From Neobacillus thermocopriae (GTDB taxonomy: Bacteria; Bacillota; Bacilli; Bacillales; Cytobacillaceae), in contig NZ_JAAIUV010000012.1 of NCBI RefSeq assembly GCF_010975035.1, forward strand, positions 1 to 64,000: DNA of 64,000 nt, written 5' to 3'. Under the pieces are notes generated by a model. That model made no database searches. It was not told the origin of the DNA and saw only the letters and a list, made by a program, of their open reading frames with translations. Below, piece by piece: positions 1-8,863 of the stretch (position 1 is its first letter; the number at the start of each line of letters is the position of its first letter). A program made the position numbers and the translations under genes.

Positions 1-344
1 TCTGGGCCGTGTCTCAGTCCCAGTGTGGCCGATCACCCTCTCAGGTCGGCTACGCATCGTCGCCTTGGTGAGCCATTACCTCACCAACTAGCTAATGCGC
101 CGCGGGCCCATCTGTAAGTGTCAGCGTGAACCGACTTTCAGCATCCCCTCATGCGAGGGGATGAATTATCCGGTATTAGCTCCGGTTTCCCGAAGTTATC
201 CCAGTCTTACAGGCAGGTTGCCCACGTGTTACTCACCCGTCCGCCGCTAACCAACAGAAGCAAGCTTCTATTGGTCCGCTCGACTTGCATGTATTAGGCA
301 CGCCGCCAGCGTTCGTCCTGAGCCAGGATCAAACTCTCCAAAAA
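1..344 (-). rRNA. rrs: 16S ribosomal RNA, 5' part (truncated by window edge)
   Basis: On the minus strand the universal start motif AGAGTTTGATCCTGG reads at about 337-323, and conserved helices of the 5' domain follow, including the stretch before base 1 that contains GGCCACACTGGGACTGAG. Only about the first 340 nt of the gene are present; the rest lies to the left of the window. The mature 5' end is placed about 7 nt before AGAGTTTG by analogy with E. coli numbering. The operon is transcribed leftward. ygxA next door matches the position of an rRNA operon beside ygxA in Bacillus subtilis. Confidence 0.97.
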
Positions 345-494
345 AAGTTGATTAGCTCATAAAATTAACGTTGGCTTCGTTTCGATAGAAACGAATATTG
401 TGATTTATTGACGTTTTTGGTTGTTTAGTTTTCAAAGAACAATTTTGTTAAGAGCGACTTTTTTAATTTATCATAAAGTGCTCATTGTTGTCAA
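345..494 (-). promoter_or_regulatory. rRNA operon promoter and leader
   Basis: Reading leftward, a -35 TTGACA (494-489) is followed after 17 nt by ATAAAT (471-466). The transcript would then run through a 120-nt leader containing GTTCTTTGAAAACTAAACAA near 440-421, the boxA-like antitermination and processing signal typical of Bacillus rRNA leaders. A second, weaker -35 (TTGACG, 527-522) lies upstream and may mark a tandem promoter, as is common for rrn operons. The promoter calls are motif-based and the start site has not been mapped. Confidence 0.6.
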
Positions 495-616
495 CACTTT
501 ATTTTTTTTAAAAAAATCAACCGTCAACTGCAACTTGTGTTTTTTAACTGTATCGCAGCGACGGTTATTAATATACCAAGTATTTCATTATAGGTCAATA
601 GTTTTTTTGTAATTTT

Positions 617-1492
617 TTATAATGTTTTTTTATTTAACCTATAACATCGGTGGTAAACACCCTGACCTTTTGTTTCAAGATTAACGACCTCAATTAGATG
701 TTTATCAATTAAATATTCAATTAAGACAGACAAATCTACGGAATAAGGAAGCAATTCTTTTTCTGTCATGATTTCATTAAACATCCAATAATCTTTGCGA
801 CTTAGCACATTTAATAAATGCGAGGTCCCGATATGGACTCTCGAGTGAATTAAAAATTCACTGGCAAGAAATAAGAGCTCCAATCTTTTCTCTAGTGTTT
901 CTTCACTATTTACAAGTTCCTCATATAATTTATAAATTTCCGGTTCAATTTGTTTTACTTGCTGCCAAACGGTCAACTCTGGATGCAATCCATGCTCAAT
1001 AATGGCTAATCTTGCAAGATGGTGCAAGGAATGCACAACATGATTATAAGCATCCAAGTATTGTTTGCTTTCAAAAAATGCTTTGCCATCAACATATCGG
1101 CGGATTAACTTCGCAAATTCCAGACCCATTTTGATTTTCCGTCCATTAAAAGGAAATTCGCGTAACTCTGTTTTTAAATGAGCAACAAATTCGTTTCGGT
1201 CAAAAATAATTTTGGAATGTTCTATCCATTCAAAGATCTTTCTGTTGGTTCCCAACAACAGCCACTGCTGTAGTTTTTCTTCCGTTACAACATGCATGGC
1301 CGCTTTTTTATCATCGTAAGAATAATGTTTTATAAACACAGGCTGATCTGCTTCTTTGACAATGACAAGTAAGATGACATCAAAAAAATCTGTGGTTTGA
1401 GCTGACTTTTGTTTTTTTTCAACCAATAAAACTCCTAGAGTATTTAGTTGGCTAGCCCTTTCCTGATAGATGGGCCGAAGAATATCCTCCAT
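617..1492 (-). CDS. ygxA: YgxA-like nucleotidyltransferase-fold protein
   Basis: This is a 291-residue cytoplasmic protein matching the Bacillus YgxA family: an N-terminal nucleotidyltransferase-like domain, a helical substrate-binding-like middle and a C-terminal winged-helix region. The start is set at the ATG at 1492 (MEDILRPIYQ) because GGAGGT sits about 7 nt upstream; an ATG 30 nt further out has no ribosome site. The N-terminal phrase RPIYQERA followed by NTLGVLLVEK is characteristic of the family. The gene lies directly upstream of the leftward rRNA operon, as in B. subtilis. The molecular function is unknown; the transferase label rests on fold, and I cannot confirm active-site residues. 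Confidence 0.85.
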   Translation of the reverse strand: MEDILRPIYQERASQLNTLGVLLVEKKQKSAQTTDFFDVILLVIVKEADQPVFIKHYSYDDKKAAMHVVTEEKLQQWLLLGTNRKIFEWIEHSKIIFDRNEFVAHLKTELREFPFNGRKIKMGLEFAKLIRRYVDGKAFFESKQYLDAYNHVVHSLHHLARLAIIEHGLHPELTVWQQVKQIEPEIYKLYEELVNSEETLEKRLELLFLASEFLIHSRVHIGTSHLLNVLSRKDYWMFNEIMTEKELLPYSVDLSVLIEYLIDKHLIEVVNLETKGQGVYHRCYRLNKKTL

Positions 1493-1643
1493 GAATCCAA
1501 CCTCCAATTTTCTCGATAGCAATATTACTTCGACAACGCGCTAAAATTTCCTGCTAGATTTTCAGACAAAATTCGACATCTGGCCACAGTTTTATTTTTC
1601 TCCCAGCTTGATTGTGTTATAGTTTGTCTAGGAGGGTGAGACC

Positions 1644-1994
1644 ATGGCGAAATATTCTAGTAAAATAAATAAAATCCGCTCTTTTGCTTTATCGTTAATC
1701 TTCATTGGGTTTATTGTTATGTATGGGGGTATCTATTTCCGTACCTCACCAATTATTATGACCATTTTTATGATCCTTGGTCTACTTTTTATTATCGCCA
1801 GCACAATTGTTTATTTTTGGATCGGCATGCTGTCAACTAGGACGATTCAAGTAATATGTCCTGGCTGTGGGAAAACGACAAAAATGCTTGGCCGTGTGGA
1901 CATGTGTATGTATTGTAGAGAGCCTCTAACTCTTGATCCGACACTTGAAGGAAAAGAGTTTGATGAATCCTATAATAAAAAATCTAGAAAATAA
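1644..1994 (+). CDS. ygzB: YgzB family membrane protein (UPF0295)
   Basis: 116 residues, the usual length of YgzB. Two hydrophobic segments (about residues 13-33 and 39-63) are followed by a cytoplasmic tail with a zinc-ribbon-like Cys pattern: CPGC near 72-75 and CMYC near 87-90. The tail ends with the conserved [11 protein letters not shown] strong ribosome site (TAGGAGGGTGAG) precedes the ATG. The gene is divergent from ygxA and convergent with perR, as in B. subtilis. No biochemical function is established for the family; a small membrane protein with a metal-binding tail is what the sequence shows. Confidence 0.88.
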   Translation: MAKYSSKINKIRSFALSLIFIGFIVMYGGIYFRTSPIIMTIFMILGLLFIIASTIVYFWIGMLSTRTIQVICPGCGKTTKMLGRVDMCMYCREPLTLDPTLEGKEFDESYNKKSRK

Positions 1995-2032
1995 AAAAAG
2001 GATGATGCGGCATTTGCCCATTCATCCTTTTT
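1994..2032 (+). terminator. Rho-independent terminator after ygzB
   Basis: Stem AAAAAGGATGA / TTCATCCTTTTT with a loop of about 15 nt and a T-rich 3' side, starting at the ygzB stop codon. Confidence 0.75.
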
Positions 2033-2034
2033 AA

Positions 2035-2253
2035 TATCCCAAATGCGAAAACTCTTTGGTAACGGTATTCATTTTCCAAAAAAATTATAACTTTTGGACA
2101 TATGATGCATTTGCTGCCAAAGCCTACTTTTTTATTCCATCCAAACAAATTAAAGGTGAATATTTGACTGTCTAAAGGCTGGGAGCGAAAGGATATAAAT
2201 CAATGGAACGCTTTTGTTCGACGTTTCAAGAAGTCGATAAGATCTTTCCTTAA
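2035..2253 (+). pseudogene. Possible small gene remnant between ygzB and perR
   Basis: The frame starting at 2035 reads as protein-like sequence (for example TYDAFAAKAYFFIPSKQ), meets one TAA at 2173-2175, and then continues sensibly (GAKGYKSMERFCSTFQ) to a TAA at 2251. No good start codon or ribosome site is visible. It may be a decayed gene or chance. I do not recognise a family. Confidence 0.25.
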
Positions 2254-2255
2254 TC

Positions 2256-2291
2256 TAAAAAAGACTGATTTTCCTCAAATCAGTCTTTTTT
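2256..2291 (-). terminator. Terminator of perR, probably bidirectional
   Basis: Inverted repeat AAAAAAGACTGATTT / AAATCAGTCTTTTTT with a 4-nt loop. U-tracts exist in both directions, so it can also stop transcription coming from ygzB. Confidence 0.8.
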
Positions 2292-2296
2292 AGATA

Positions 2297-2743
2297 TTAA
2301 TGTTGTACTTCTTTTTTCTCTTCTTTTGCCGTACATTCAGGACATGAACCGTAAATTTCCATACGATGGTTAGATACCTTAAAGCCAGTCACATGAGTGG
2401 CCAGTTGCTCTACTTCATCCAAACCTGGATAGTGAAAATCCACTATTTTCCCACAGTCTTGACAGATTACATGATAATGATGGGATGTGACAAAATCAAA
2501 ACGGCTGGAAGCATCGCCATAGGTTAATTCCTTTACAAGGCCGACTTCCCGAAATACGCGTAGATTATTGTAAACCGTTGCCACACTCATATTTGGAAAT
2601 TTCCCTTCAAGAGCTTTATAAATTTCATCTGCTGTAGGATGTGACATTGAATTTATCAAATATTCAAGAATCGCATGACGTTGTGGAGTAATGCGTACTC
2701 CTGTTTCCTTTAAGGTCTCCAACGCTTCTTTTAACTGATTCAT
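2297..2743 (-). CDS. perR: Peroxide-sensing repressor PerR (Fur family)
   Basis: A 148-residue DNA-binding repressor of peroxide-defence genes that senses H2O2 through metal-catalysed histidine oxidation. Regulatory metal ligands H35, D83, H89, H91 and D102 and structural zinc cysteines C94, C97, C134 and C137 are all present, with the same spacing as in B. subtilis PerR. The winged helix covers about residues 1-80. The start MNQLKE at 2743 is chosen because GAGG lies 9 nt upstream; two nearer-upstream ATGs in frame are too close to or beyond that site. A PerR-box operator sits upstream, so the gene is probably autoregulated. A peroxiredoxin gene (bcp) lies about 1 kb upstream. Confidence 0.95.
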   Translation of the reverse strand: MNQLKEALETLKETGVRITPQRHAILEYLINSMSHPTADEIYKALEGKFPNMSVATVYNNLRVFREVGLVKELTYGDASSRFDFVTSHHYHVICQDCGKIVDFHYPGLDEVEQLATHVTGFKVSNHRMEIYGSCPECTAKEEKKEVQH

Positions 2744-2779
2744 CGTCATGCACCTCACTTTTCAAAAAATATTATTACT

Positions 2780-2826
2780 TTATAATTGTTATAATTAGTT
2801 TACTAAGTAATTTGTCGTTTTGTCAA
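2780..2826 (-). promoter_or_regulatory. perR promoter with PerR box
   Basis: Leftward -35 TTGACA (2826-2821) and TAAACT after 18 nt form a vegetative promoter. TTATAATTGTTATAA at 2780-2794 matches the PerR box TTATAATnATTATAA with one mismatch and covers the expected start region, as in the autoregulated B. subtilis perR. Confidence 0.75.
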
Positions 2827-2855
2827 TATGATGCCGCATAAACATTTTGTTAATA

Positions 2856-3404
2856 TTACTTACTATGCAATGTTTGCTCATTTTCTCCTAACTGATAATT
2901 CACATAGCGTGCCGTTACAAACAATAGATCAGATAGACGGTTTAAAAAAGCCAAAACTAATGGATTAACATCCTCTAAAGCAACAGCGCATCTTTCTGCT
3001 CTTCTCGCCATTGTCCGGGCAACGTGAAATGCTGCGCCAGCTGGATGACCGCCTGGTAAAATAAAATTCGTTAGTGTTGGGAGCTCTGCATCCCATTCAT
3101 CGATCTGTTTTTCCATTTCCTCGATGTCTGCCTCACCAAGCTTCCATTTTACTTCTTTCCCTTTTGGTGTAGCTAGCTCTGCTCCTACATGAAATAGATT
3201 TGTTTGTATTTTATGATATACTTTTTCAATTATTTCTTTCCCTTGAAAATTTTCCTTCTTTAAATGACTTAAAGCCAGACCAATCATGGAATTGGTTTCA
3301 TCACATGTGCCATACGCTTCGACACGAACATCCGTTTTCGCCACTCTCTGACCATAAATGAGAGAGGTTGTTCCTTTATCCCCTGTTTTTGTGTAAATTT
3401 TCAC
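2856..3404 (-). CDS. PduO-type cob(I)alamin adenosyltransferase
   Basis: A 182-residue ATP:corrinoid adenosyltransferase that makes adenosylcobalamin from cob(I)alamin and ATP. The N-terminal ATP-binding motif YTKTGDKGTT (residues 4-13), the VEAYGTCDETNS segment near 29-40 and the C-terminal ARTMARRAER helix identify the PduO/YvqK family; the length is normal. The start is GTG with GGGGGAG 6-7 nt upstream. It sits between perR and bcp, an insertion relative to B. subtilis. No other cobalamin gene and no cobalamin riboswitch are visible nearby, so it probably serves salvaged B12 for a distant enzyme. Confidence 0.92.
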   Translation of the reverse strand: MKIYTKTGDKGTTSLIYGQRVAKTDVRVEAYGTCDETNSMIGLALSHLKKENFQGKEIIEKVYHKIQTNLFHVGAELATPKGKEVKWKLGEADIEEMEKQIDEWDAELPTLTNFILPGGHPAGAAFHVARTMARRAERCAVALEDVNPLVLAFLNRLSDLLFVTARYVNYQLGENEQTLHSK

Positions 3405-3576
3405 CCATAACTCCCCCTTTGTTTTAAGAAAAGATAAGGTTCAACATGCTTTGTTAAAGATTCAGCGAAAATGGTTATCAGTCATGATTCTCATTACATG
3501 ACAAAATAGCCCGTTCCATTTATTATATTTTCTTTTATCATATCATCGAATGGTTGCATTTAGAAATTTACTGCAT

Positions 3577-3600
3577 AAAAAAGGGGCCACTTACTGGCCC
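3577..3600 (-). terminator. Terminator of bcp
   Basis: Leftward stem GGGCCA / TGGCCC with a 5-nt loop followed by C and six T, about 90 nt beyond the bcp stop codon. Confidence 0.75.
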
Positions 3601-3691
3601 GAAAATAATCTGAGGAGGTATGCCCTAATAAAATGATATTCAATGAAAGTTTTTATGCATTGGACAAATGCCTTTACTGATAAAAATAGGC

Positions 3692-4159
3692 TTAAAGGTT
3701 TTCCTTTATATAGTTTAAAGCTGCTTCTACATGACCCTTTACTTGAACCTTGCGCCATTCTTTTACAATGATGCCTTCCTTGTCAATAATAAAAGTAGAT
3801 CGTTCAATTCCCATATATTCTTTCCCAAAATTTTTCTTTAGTTTCCAAACACCGTAAGCTTCAGCAACTTGATGATCTGTATCTGCAAGCAACAAAAACG
3901 GTAGTCCATATTTATCTACAAATTTTTGGTGGCGCTCAACAGGGTCCGGGCTGACTCCCAAAATCACAGCATTTAATTCGGCAAACTGTTCATATTGATC
4001 TCTAAAGTCACATGCTTCAGTCGTACAACCTGGTGTCATGTCTTTTGGGTAAAAATATAACACAACATTTTTCCCTTTAAGATTGGACAAAGTTACTGTC
4101 TCCCCATTATGGGCTGTTAGTGTAAAATCTGGGGCTTGCTTTCCAACTTCTACTGTCAT
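3692..4159 (-). CDS. bcp: Thiol peroxidase Bcp/PrxQ (YgaF-like)
   Basis: A 155-residue peroxiredoxin that reduces H2O2 and organic hydroperoxides in the cytoplasm with thioredoxin as likely reductant. Peroxidatic C45 and resolving C50 lie in PGCTTEACDFRD, the atypical 2-Cys PrxQ arrangement; the conserved KNFGKEYMGIERSTF segment is also present. The ATG at 4159 is used because GGAGGG stands 6 nt upstream; an in-frame ATG 63 nt earlier has no ribosome site. In Bacillus genomes this gene is near perR. I see no PerR box immediately upstream of this copy. Confidence 0.93.
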   Translation of the reverse strand: MTVEVGKQAPDFTLTAHNGETVTLSNLKGKNVVLYFYPKDMTPGCTTEACDFRDQYEQFAELNAVILGVSPDPVERHQKFVDKYGLPFLLLADTDHQVAEAYGVWKLKKNFGKEYMGIERSTFIIDKEGIIVKEWRKVQVKGHVEAALNYIKENL

Positions 4160-4241
4160 TTCAATCCCTCCAGTATGGTCATTCTTTATCAACAGCCTAA
4201 CCAAAGATTTGGAGGAATACAACTATTCTGCCTAATCCATT

Positions 4242-4640
4242 TTATTTTTCCCTATCAAAAAATACTTTTGCCACAAAAGCTGCTGGTAAAGTATACCCAA
4301 TTAATGCCTCCACGGCGGCAATTAATCGGCCGATTCCATGAGGAATGACATCCCCATTTCCAACTGAAAACAACATCATGGCACTAAAATAAAAGCTGGA
4401 TTCAAAGGGATTATTTCGATTTTCGGGATTCACCTCAAGAAGCACAGTTAAACCGATTAATTCAAATATTAAGTAAATCAAGCCAAAGCCGATTATTACA
4501 GTCAAATAAAGCGTCAATAAATAAAAAAAATTATCAATGGAAACAATCTTCCCTTTAATCGTATTTGGAATGAATAAAGTACGGATACTCATAAAAATGC
4601 AAAAAATAACGATGGGCAATAGGAAATAGATCAATAACAC
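4242..4640 (-). CDS. Two-helix ion channel family protein with altered selectivity filter
   Basis: A 132-residue membrane protein: hydrophobic segments at about 2-20, 40-68 and 106-128 with a pore loop between the last two, as in Ion_trans_2 potassium-channel pores. At the filter position it reads SVGNGD (92-97) where K+ channels have TVGYGD. No RCK or cyclic-nucleotide domain is attached. The start is uncertain: GTG at 4640 lies close to GAGG, while TTG at 4634 has better spacing. It is co-directional with bcp but separated by 82 nt. K+ transport is suggested by fold only; the Asn in the filter makes ion selectivity doubtful. Confidence 0.75.
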   Translation of the reverse strand: MLLIYFLLPIVIFCIFMSIRTLFIPNTIKGKIVSIDNFFYLLTLYLTVIIGFGLIYLIFELIGLTVLLEVNPENRNNPFESSFYFSAMMLFSVGNGDVIPHGIGRLIAAVEALIGYTLPAAFVAKVFFDREK

Positions 4641-4747
4641 ACACCTCTAATTCGATATGGGTTATTCTATTTCTATGCCGGCTTGACCATGAAAATATCC
4701 AAACCGTCCCATCTGCCCATCATTATTTTTATAATAAATTTGGTTTA

Positions 4748-5539
4748 TTAATTCCCAGCTCCGCGATATCGTTTAATCCCTTGATTCCAGAGAATCACGG
4801 AAATAGTAAAGAAAATTATGCCCATTACAGGTGTTAAAAAGGAATACCAAAACCATTCTTGTTTTTCCAAGAAAAATGCGGCAGGATAAACACCGACAAA
4901 TGCGAATGGTAATATCCAAGTTAATACAAAGCGGATAATGTGATTATAAATATTTACCGGATACCGCCCATAATTACTAATATTATACATCATTGGCATG
5001 AGCGAAGTCCGTGCATCTGCCCAAAAACTGATACAAGCCAACATAATAAAGATTCCGCCATAAATTAACACACCACCAATGACGAAAAAAATAAAGAGTA
5101 GCGGATCATACCATTCGACATTTATATGAAGATGTAAACCAGCATAGAGCATAACCGCGAGTCCTGTAATAGCACCTAAAAGGGCTTCAAGCTCCATTCG
5201 TTCTAATATAATCTGAAATAGACTATGGATCGGCCTTGTTAAAATCCTGTCTAGTTCCCCCTTAACAATATACCGTTCATTAAAATCCCAAATATTAAAA
5301 AAGGCGGAAAAGACAGCAAAAGGCACCAAGAAAAACCCATAAATAAAAATAATTTCATCCCTGTTCCAGCCATTTAAAAATTGAGTATGGCCAAATACCA
5401 CCAAAATAAAAATCAAATTGATCGCTTGGGAAAGTAAATCTGAAAAAAATTCAACAAAAATATCAGTTCGATATTGGAGCCTAGTTTTTATATATTGTGA
5501 CATGTATTGGAAAAATATCTTTACATAAAACATGGCCAC
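4748..5539 (-). CDS. ABC-2 type exporter permease (COG3694-like)
   Basis: A 263-residue integral membrane protein with about six hydrophobic helices and the ELDRILTRPIHSLFQ segment typical of this ABC-2 permease group. It is the third gene of a leftward operon with a second permease and an ATPase; GTG follows the previous stop codon directly (a later ATG at 5533 is equally possible with GGGGG 10 nt upstream). Together the two permeases would form a heteromeric channel driven by the ATPase. The substrate is unknown. The unit is an insertion between bcp and gsaB relative to B. subtilis. Confidence 0.85.
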   Translation of the reverse strand: MAMFYVKIFFQYMSQYIKTRLQYRTDIFVEFFSDLLSQAINLIFILVVFGHTQFLNGWNRDEIIFIYGFFLVPFAVFSAFFNIWDFNERYIVKGELDRILTRPIHSLFQIILERMELEALLGAITGLAVMLYAGLHLHINVEWYDPLLFIFFVIGGVLIYGGIFIMLACISFWADARTSLMPMMYNISNYGRYPVNIYNHIIRFVLTWILPFAFVGVYPAAFFLEKQEWFWYSFLTPVMGIIFFTISVILWNQGIKRYRGAGN

Positions 5540-6352
5540 TTATCCCCCTTGAATGACTATCTGTTTCTTAGCAATTGACCATATCAAACGAATGGGAATA
5601 AATAAAAGAATAACCCAAAGGAATTGCTGGCCGATCGCCTCAAAAGCCTGATGGTGAGTAAACCCTTCAGTAAAAATCATACTTGGGATATAACTAATTC
5701 CCTGAAAAGGCAAATATCTCATGACTTCCTGTGCCCAGCCAGGGAAAAAGCTCATTGGCAAGAGAAGGCCGGAAAACAAATCAATCACTACACGCTTGGC
5801 CCTAATAAGGCCTGTATTATTATATAAGAAGAAAGTGGTAATTCCGGTTAATAGATTCAACTCCGTATTGATGAAAAAGCTTAAGAGGATAGAGACAGCG
5901 AAAAGCGCCCAAATATCTGGTTTCCAAGATAATTGAATAGGGAAAAGTAAATAGACCAGTATAAAACCAGGTACAGAGAAAAAAATCAATCTAAAAATAC
6001 CTTCTCCTAGTCCCTGCATGGTTTTCATCCCAAGATAGTTGTATGGTCGGATTAATTCTACAGCTACTCTTCCCTCTTTAATTTCCATAGCCATTTCGCG
6101 ATCGAGATTGTTGAAATAAAACGCACGAGCCATCCATGAAATGGCCACATAGGTAGTCATTTGTGTAACTGAAAGCCCTTGAATCTGTTCTTTAGAACCA
6201 TAAATGGCCGACCACAAAAAATAATAAGCACCGATATTAATGCTATAGATGAGAATGCCAGTGTAGTAATTGGTCCGGTAAGCAAGCATCATTAAAAACC
6301 GGATTCGAATCATTTCCAAATATTTATCCAACTTCAACCGCACCCTTTTCAT
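5540..6352 (-). CDS. ABC-2 type exporter permease (COG4587-like)
   Basis: About 270 residues with six predicted membrane helices; segments such as MMLAYRTNYYTG and the periphery motif KEGRVAVELIRPYNYL match the partner permease of the COG4586/4587/3694 ABC-2 systems. The gene overlaps the end of the ATPase gene. Three starts compete: ATG 6352, GTG 6343 and TTG 6337. The TTG has the best-spaced AAAAGG and gives MKLDKYLEMIR, so the true protein may be five residues shorter. Overlap with both neighbours suggests translational coupling in one operon. Confidence 0.85.
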   Translation of the reverse strand: MKRVRLKLDKYLEMIRIRFLMMLAYRTNYYTGILIYSINIGAYYFLWSAIYGSKEQIQGLSVTQMTTYVAISWMARAFYFNNLDREMAMEIKEGRVAVELIRPYNYLGMKTMQGLGEGIFRLIFFSVPGFILVYLLFPIQLSWKPDIWALFAVSILLSFFINTELNLLTGITTFFLYNNTGLIRAKRVVIDLFSGLLLPMSFFPGWAQEVMRYLPFQGISYIPSMIFTEGFTHHQAFEAIGQQFLWVILLFIPIRLIWSIAKKQIVIQGG

Positions 6353-7337
6353 AAATATTGCGAATCAACTCTTCTGTAGAGGTTTCGTTAATTTTAATAT
6401 CTTTAATCTTATAAGCAGAAACCACCTTTGAAATCAGTTGCGAAATCAGTTCATCTTGATCCTCAATATAGGCGGTAAAAAGTTGTTCTTTTTCATTGAG
6501 CTCCCATTTCACCGGCATACCTGCTGTTAAAGCAGTGACTTGAGTGAGGTCGACATTTTGCAGGAATTGAAACTGCACTTCTTTTCCGTCATCCATCGTC
6601 TCTTTTAACTTTTTCAGTGCCCCGTCATAGATGACTTTCCCTTCATCAAGCATAATGACGCGTTCACACAAGGCTTCAATATCAGATAAATCATGGGTGG
6701 TTAGAAGAATGGTGGTGTTATACTTTTCGTTTATTTCTTTTAAAAAGTCCCGGATTTTTAGTTTTACCAAGACATCTAAGCCAATTGTCGGTTCATCAAG
6801 GAACAGTAAAGGCGGATTATGGATAAGGGCCGCCGCCAGCTCACACCTCATTCTTTGACCGAGTGATAGTTTACGAACTGGTTTATCGAGCAGTGGTTCA
6901 ATATCCAGAGTTTTAATCACATGGTCCATATGGTTGTTGTATTGCTCATCAGATACTTTATATACTTTTTTCAGTAGACGAAAGGATTCCTGAACAGCAA
7001 TATCCCACCACAATTGGGAACGCTGGCCGAATACAACCCCAATTGTCTGAACAAATTTTTCCCTCTCTTTATGAGGATTCATTCCATTAACGGTAATTTC
7101 ACCTGAAGTTGGCGTAAGGATCCCCGTAAGCATTTTAATGGTTGTAGATTTCCCTGCCCCATTTTCACCAATATAACCAACCATTTCTCCTTGCTTAACG
7201 GTAAAGTTAATATCGTTTACGGCAGGAATGATTTTATAATTTCTTGTAAAAAGATCTCGAAACGCTCCCGCTAAACCTGATCGGCTGGAATAGGCTTTAA
7301 ATTCTTTTCGTAAGTTTTTTACTTCAATGGCATTCAT
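6324..7337 (-). CDS. ABC transporter ATP-binding protein of ABC-2 exporter (COG4586-like)
   Basis: A 337-residue ATPase, first gene of the exporter operon. Walker A GENGAGKST (about 57-65), Q-loop region FGQRSQLWWD, signature LSLGQRMR, Walker B LLFLDEPT and switch TTHD are intact. The FGQRSQLWWDIA block is characteristic of this subfamily, which pairs with two different ABC-2 permeases, as here. A strong AGGAGGTG lies 11 nt before the ATG. A C-terminal extension of about 90 residues may regulate the ATPase. The exported compound cannot be read from sequence. Confidence 0.92.
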   Translation of the reverse strand: MNAIEVKNLRKEFKAYSSRSGLAGAFRDLFTRNYKIIPAVNDINFTVKQGEMVGYIGENGAGKSTTIKMLTGILTPTSGEITVNGMNPHKEREKFVQTIGVVFGQRSQLWWDIAVQESFRLLKKVYKVSDEQYNNHMDHVIKTLDIEPLLDKPVRKLSLGQRMRCELAAALIHNPPLLFLDEPTIGLDVLVKLKIRDFLKEINEKYNTTILLTTHDLSDIEALCERVIMLDEGKVIYDGALKKLKETMDDGKEVQFQFLQNVDLTQVTALTAGMPVKWELNEKEQLFTAYIEDQDELISQLISKVVSAYKIKDIKINETSTEELIRNIYEKGAVEVG

Positions 7338-7506
7338 CGTTTTTCAAGCACCTCCTTGATGCATACCCTAATGAAATAGTTTAGCTAAATGGGAAGGAGA
7401 AGACAAACGTCCTGCACAATATGTCCCACTGAGGGAATTGTCAAAAAGTTAAAACAGGAAAAACGTGTTAAAATAGATGGATAAGAACAATAAGGAGGTA
7501 ATTACC

Positions 7507-8802
7507 TTGCAATTTACGAATTCAGAACGGTTACATAAGGAAGCATTGGAACATATAGTTGGAGGCGTAAACAGCCCATCTCGCTCTTACAAAGCTGTTG
7601 GTGGCGGTGCACCAGTCGTTATGGAACGTGCGCAAGGCGCATACTTTTGGGATGTGGACGGCAATCAATACATCGACTATCTCGCAGCATATGGACCTAT
7701 CATTACTGGTCATGCTCATCCACACATTACCGAAGCCATTAAGCGTGCAGCTGAAACAGGTGTCCTTTACGGAACACCAACCCCACATGAAGTCAAATTT
7801 GCCAAAATGCTTAAGGAAGCAATCCCTTCCCTTGAAAAGGTTCGTTTTGTCAACTCTGGGACGGAAGCTGTTATGACCACTATCCGAGTGGCCCGTGCCT
7901 ATACCGGCCGCGACAAAATCATTAAATTTGCCGGTTGCTATCACGGCCACTCCGACCTTGTGTTAGTAGCAGCAGGATCAGGCCCTTCGACTCTAGGCAC
8001 ACCGGATTCTGCCGGCATCCCGAAATCAATCGCTCAAGAAGTGATTACCGTACCATTTAATGATATTGAACCATTTAAAGAAGCTTTAGATAAATGGGGT
8101 GACCAAGTCGCTGCTGTATTAGTCGAACCGATTGTAGGAAATTTCGGGATTGTAGAACCGAAGCCAGGCTTCCTAGAGCAAGTCAATGAACTAACTCATG
8201 CAGCCGGAGCCTTAGTCATTTATGATGAAGTCATTACAGCATTTCGTTTTATGTACGGTGGTGCCCAAGATTTACTCGGCGTTAAACCAGATTTAACGGC
8301 ACTAGGAAAAATTATTGGCGGTGGCCTTCCAATTGGTGCCTATGGTGGTCGAAAAGACATTATGGAAAAAGTAGCCCCTCTTGGCCCAGCTTACCAAGCA
8401 GGAACGATGGCTGGAAATCCCGCCTCCATACTTGCCGGTATCGCCTGCCTGGAAGTTTTGCAACAAGAAGGTGTATATGAGCATCTCGACCGTCTTGGCG
8501 CCATTCTTGAAGCGGGAATTCTTGAAGCTAGCAAAGAATACAATATTCCAATTACAATCAATCGTTTAAAAGGTGCTTTAACAGTCTACTTTACAAATGA
8601 AAAAGTAGAAAACTACGAGCAGGCGGAAAATACTGATGGTGAAATGTTTGCTAAATTTTTCAAATTAATGCTCCACCAAGGAATTAATCTCGCCCCTTCC
8701 AAATATGAAGCATGGTTCCTTACCATTGCTCATACAGAAGAGGATGTTGAAGCTACATTACATGCAGTAAGAAATGCATTCTCCGCACTCAAACCGGAAT
8801 AA
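7507..8802 (+). CDS. gsaB: Glutamate-1-semialdehyde 2,1-aminomutase
   Basis: A 431-residue class III PLP aminotransferase-fold enzyme converting glutamate-1-semialdehyde to 5-aminolevulinate in tetrapyrrole synthesis. The PLP lysine is K268 in [11 protein letters not shown], with the cofactor Asp in [11 protein letters not shown]; the N-terminal [12 protein letters not shown] is family-specific. The start is TTG at 7507 because GGAGGT stands 7 nt upstream and the product then begins like B. subtilis GsaB; an upstream ATG adds ten unrelated residues. The location beside yga genes marks it as the gsaB paralogue rather than hemL of the hemAXCDBL operon, which must lie elsewhere. Confidence 0.95.
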   Translation: MQFTNSERLHKEALEHIVGGVNSPSRSYKAVGGGAPVVMERAQGAYFWDVDGNQYIDYLAAYGPIITGHAHPHITEAIKRAAETGVLYGTPTPHEVKFAKMLKEAIPSLEKVRFVNSGTEAVMTTIRVARAYTGRDKIIKFAGCYHGHSDLVLVAAGSGPSTLGTPDSAGIPKSIAQEVITVPFNDIEPFKEALDKWGDQVAAVLVEPIVGNFGIVEPKPGFLEQVNELTHAAGALVIYDEVITAFRFMYGGAQDLLGVKPDLTALGKIIGGGLPIGAYGGRKDIMEKVAPLGPAYQAGTMAGNPASILAGIACLEVLQQEGVYEHLDRLGAILEAGILEASKEYNIPITINRLKGALTVYFTNEKVENYEQAENTDGEMFAKFFKLMLHQGINLAPSKYEAWFLTIAHTEEDVEATLHAVRNAFSALKPE

Positions 8803-8825
8803 ATATACATTTTTTATGCAAATTC

Positions 8826-8853
8826 GGGAGTGAAAAATCACTCCCTTTTCTTT
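8826..8853 (+). terminator. Terminator after gsaB
   Basis: GGGAGTGA / TCACTCCC stem with a 4-nt A loop, followed by TTTTCTTT. Confidence 0.85.
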
Positions 8854-8863
8854 ATAACCTAAA

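Noticed and set aside
3470..3505. Fur-like half site (TGATTCTCATTAC)
   Set aside because: Only one half matches and no promoter is nearby.
3405..3691. Possible cobalamin riboswitch before the adenosyltransferase gene
   Set aside because: No B12 box or the associated stems; only the bcp terminator hairpin is present.
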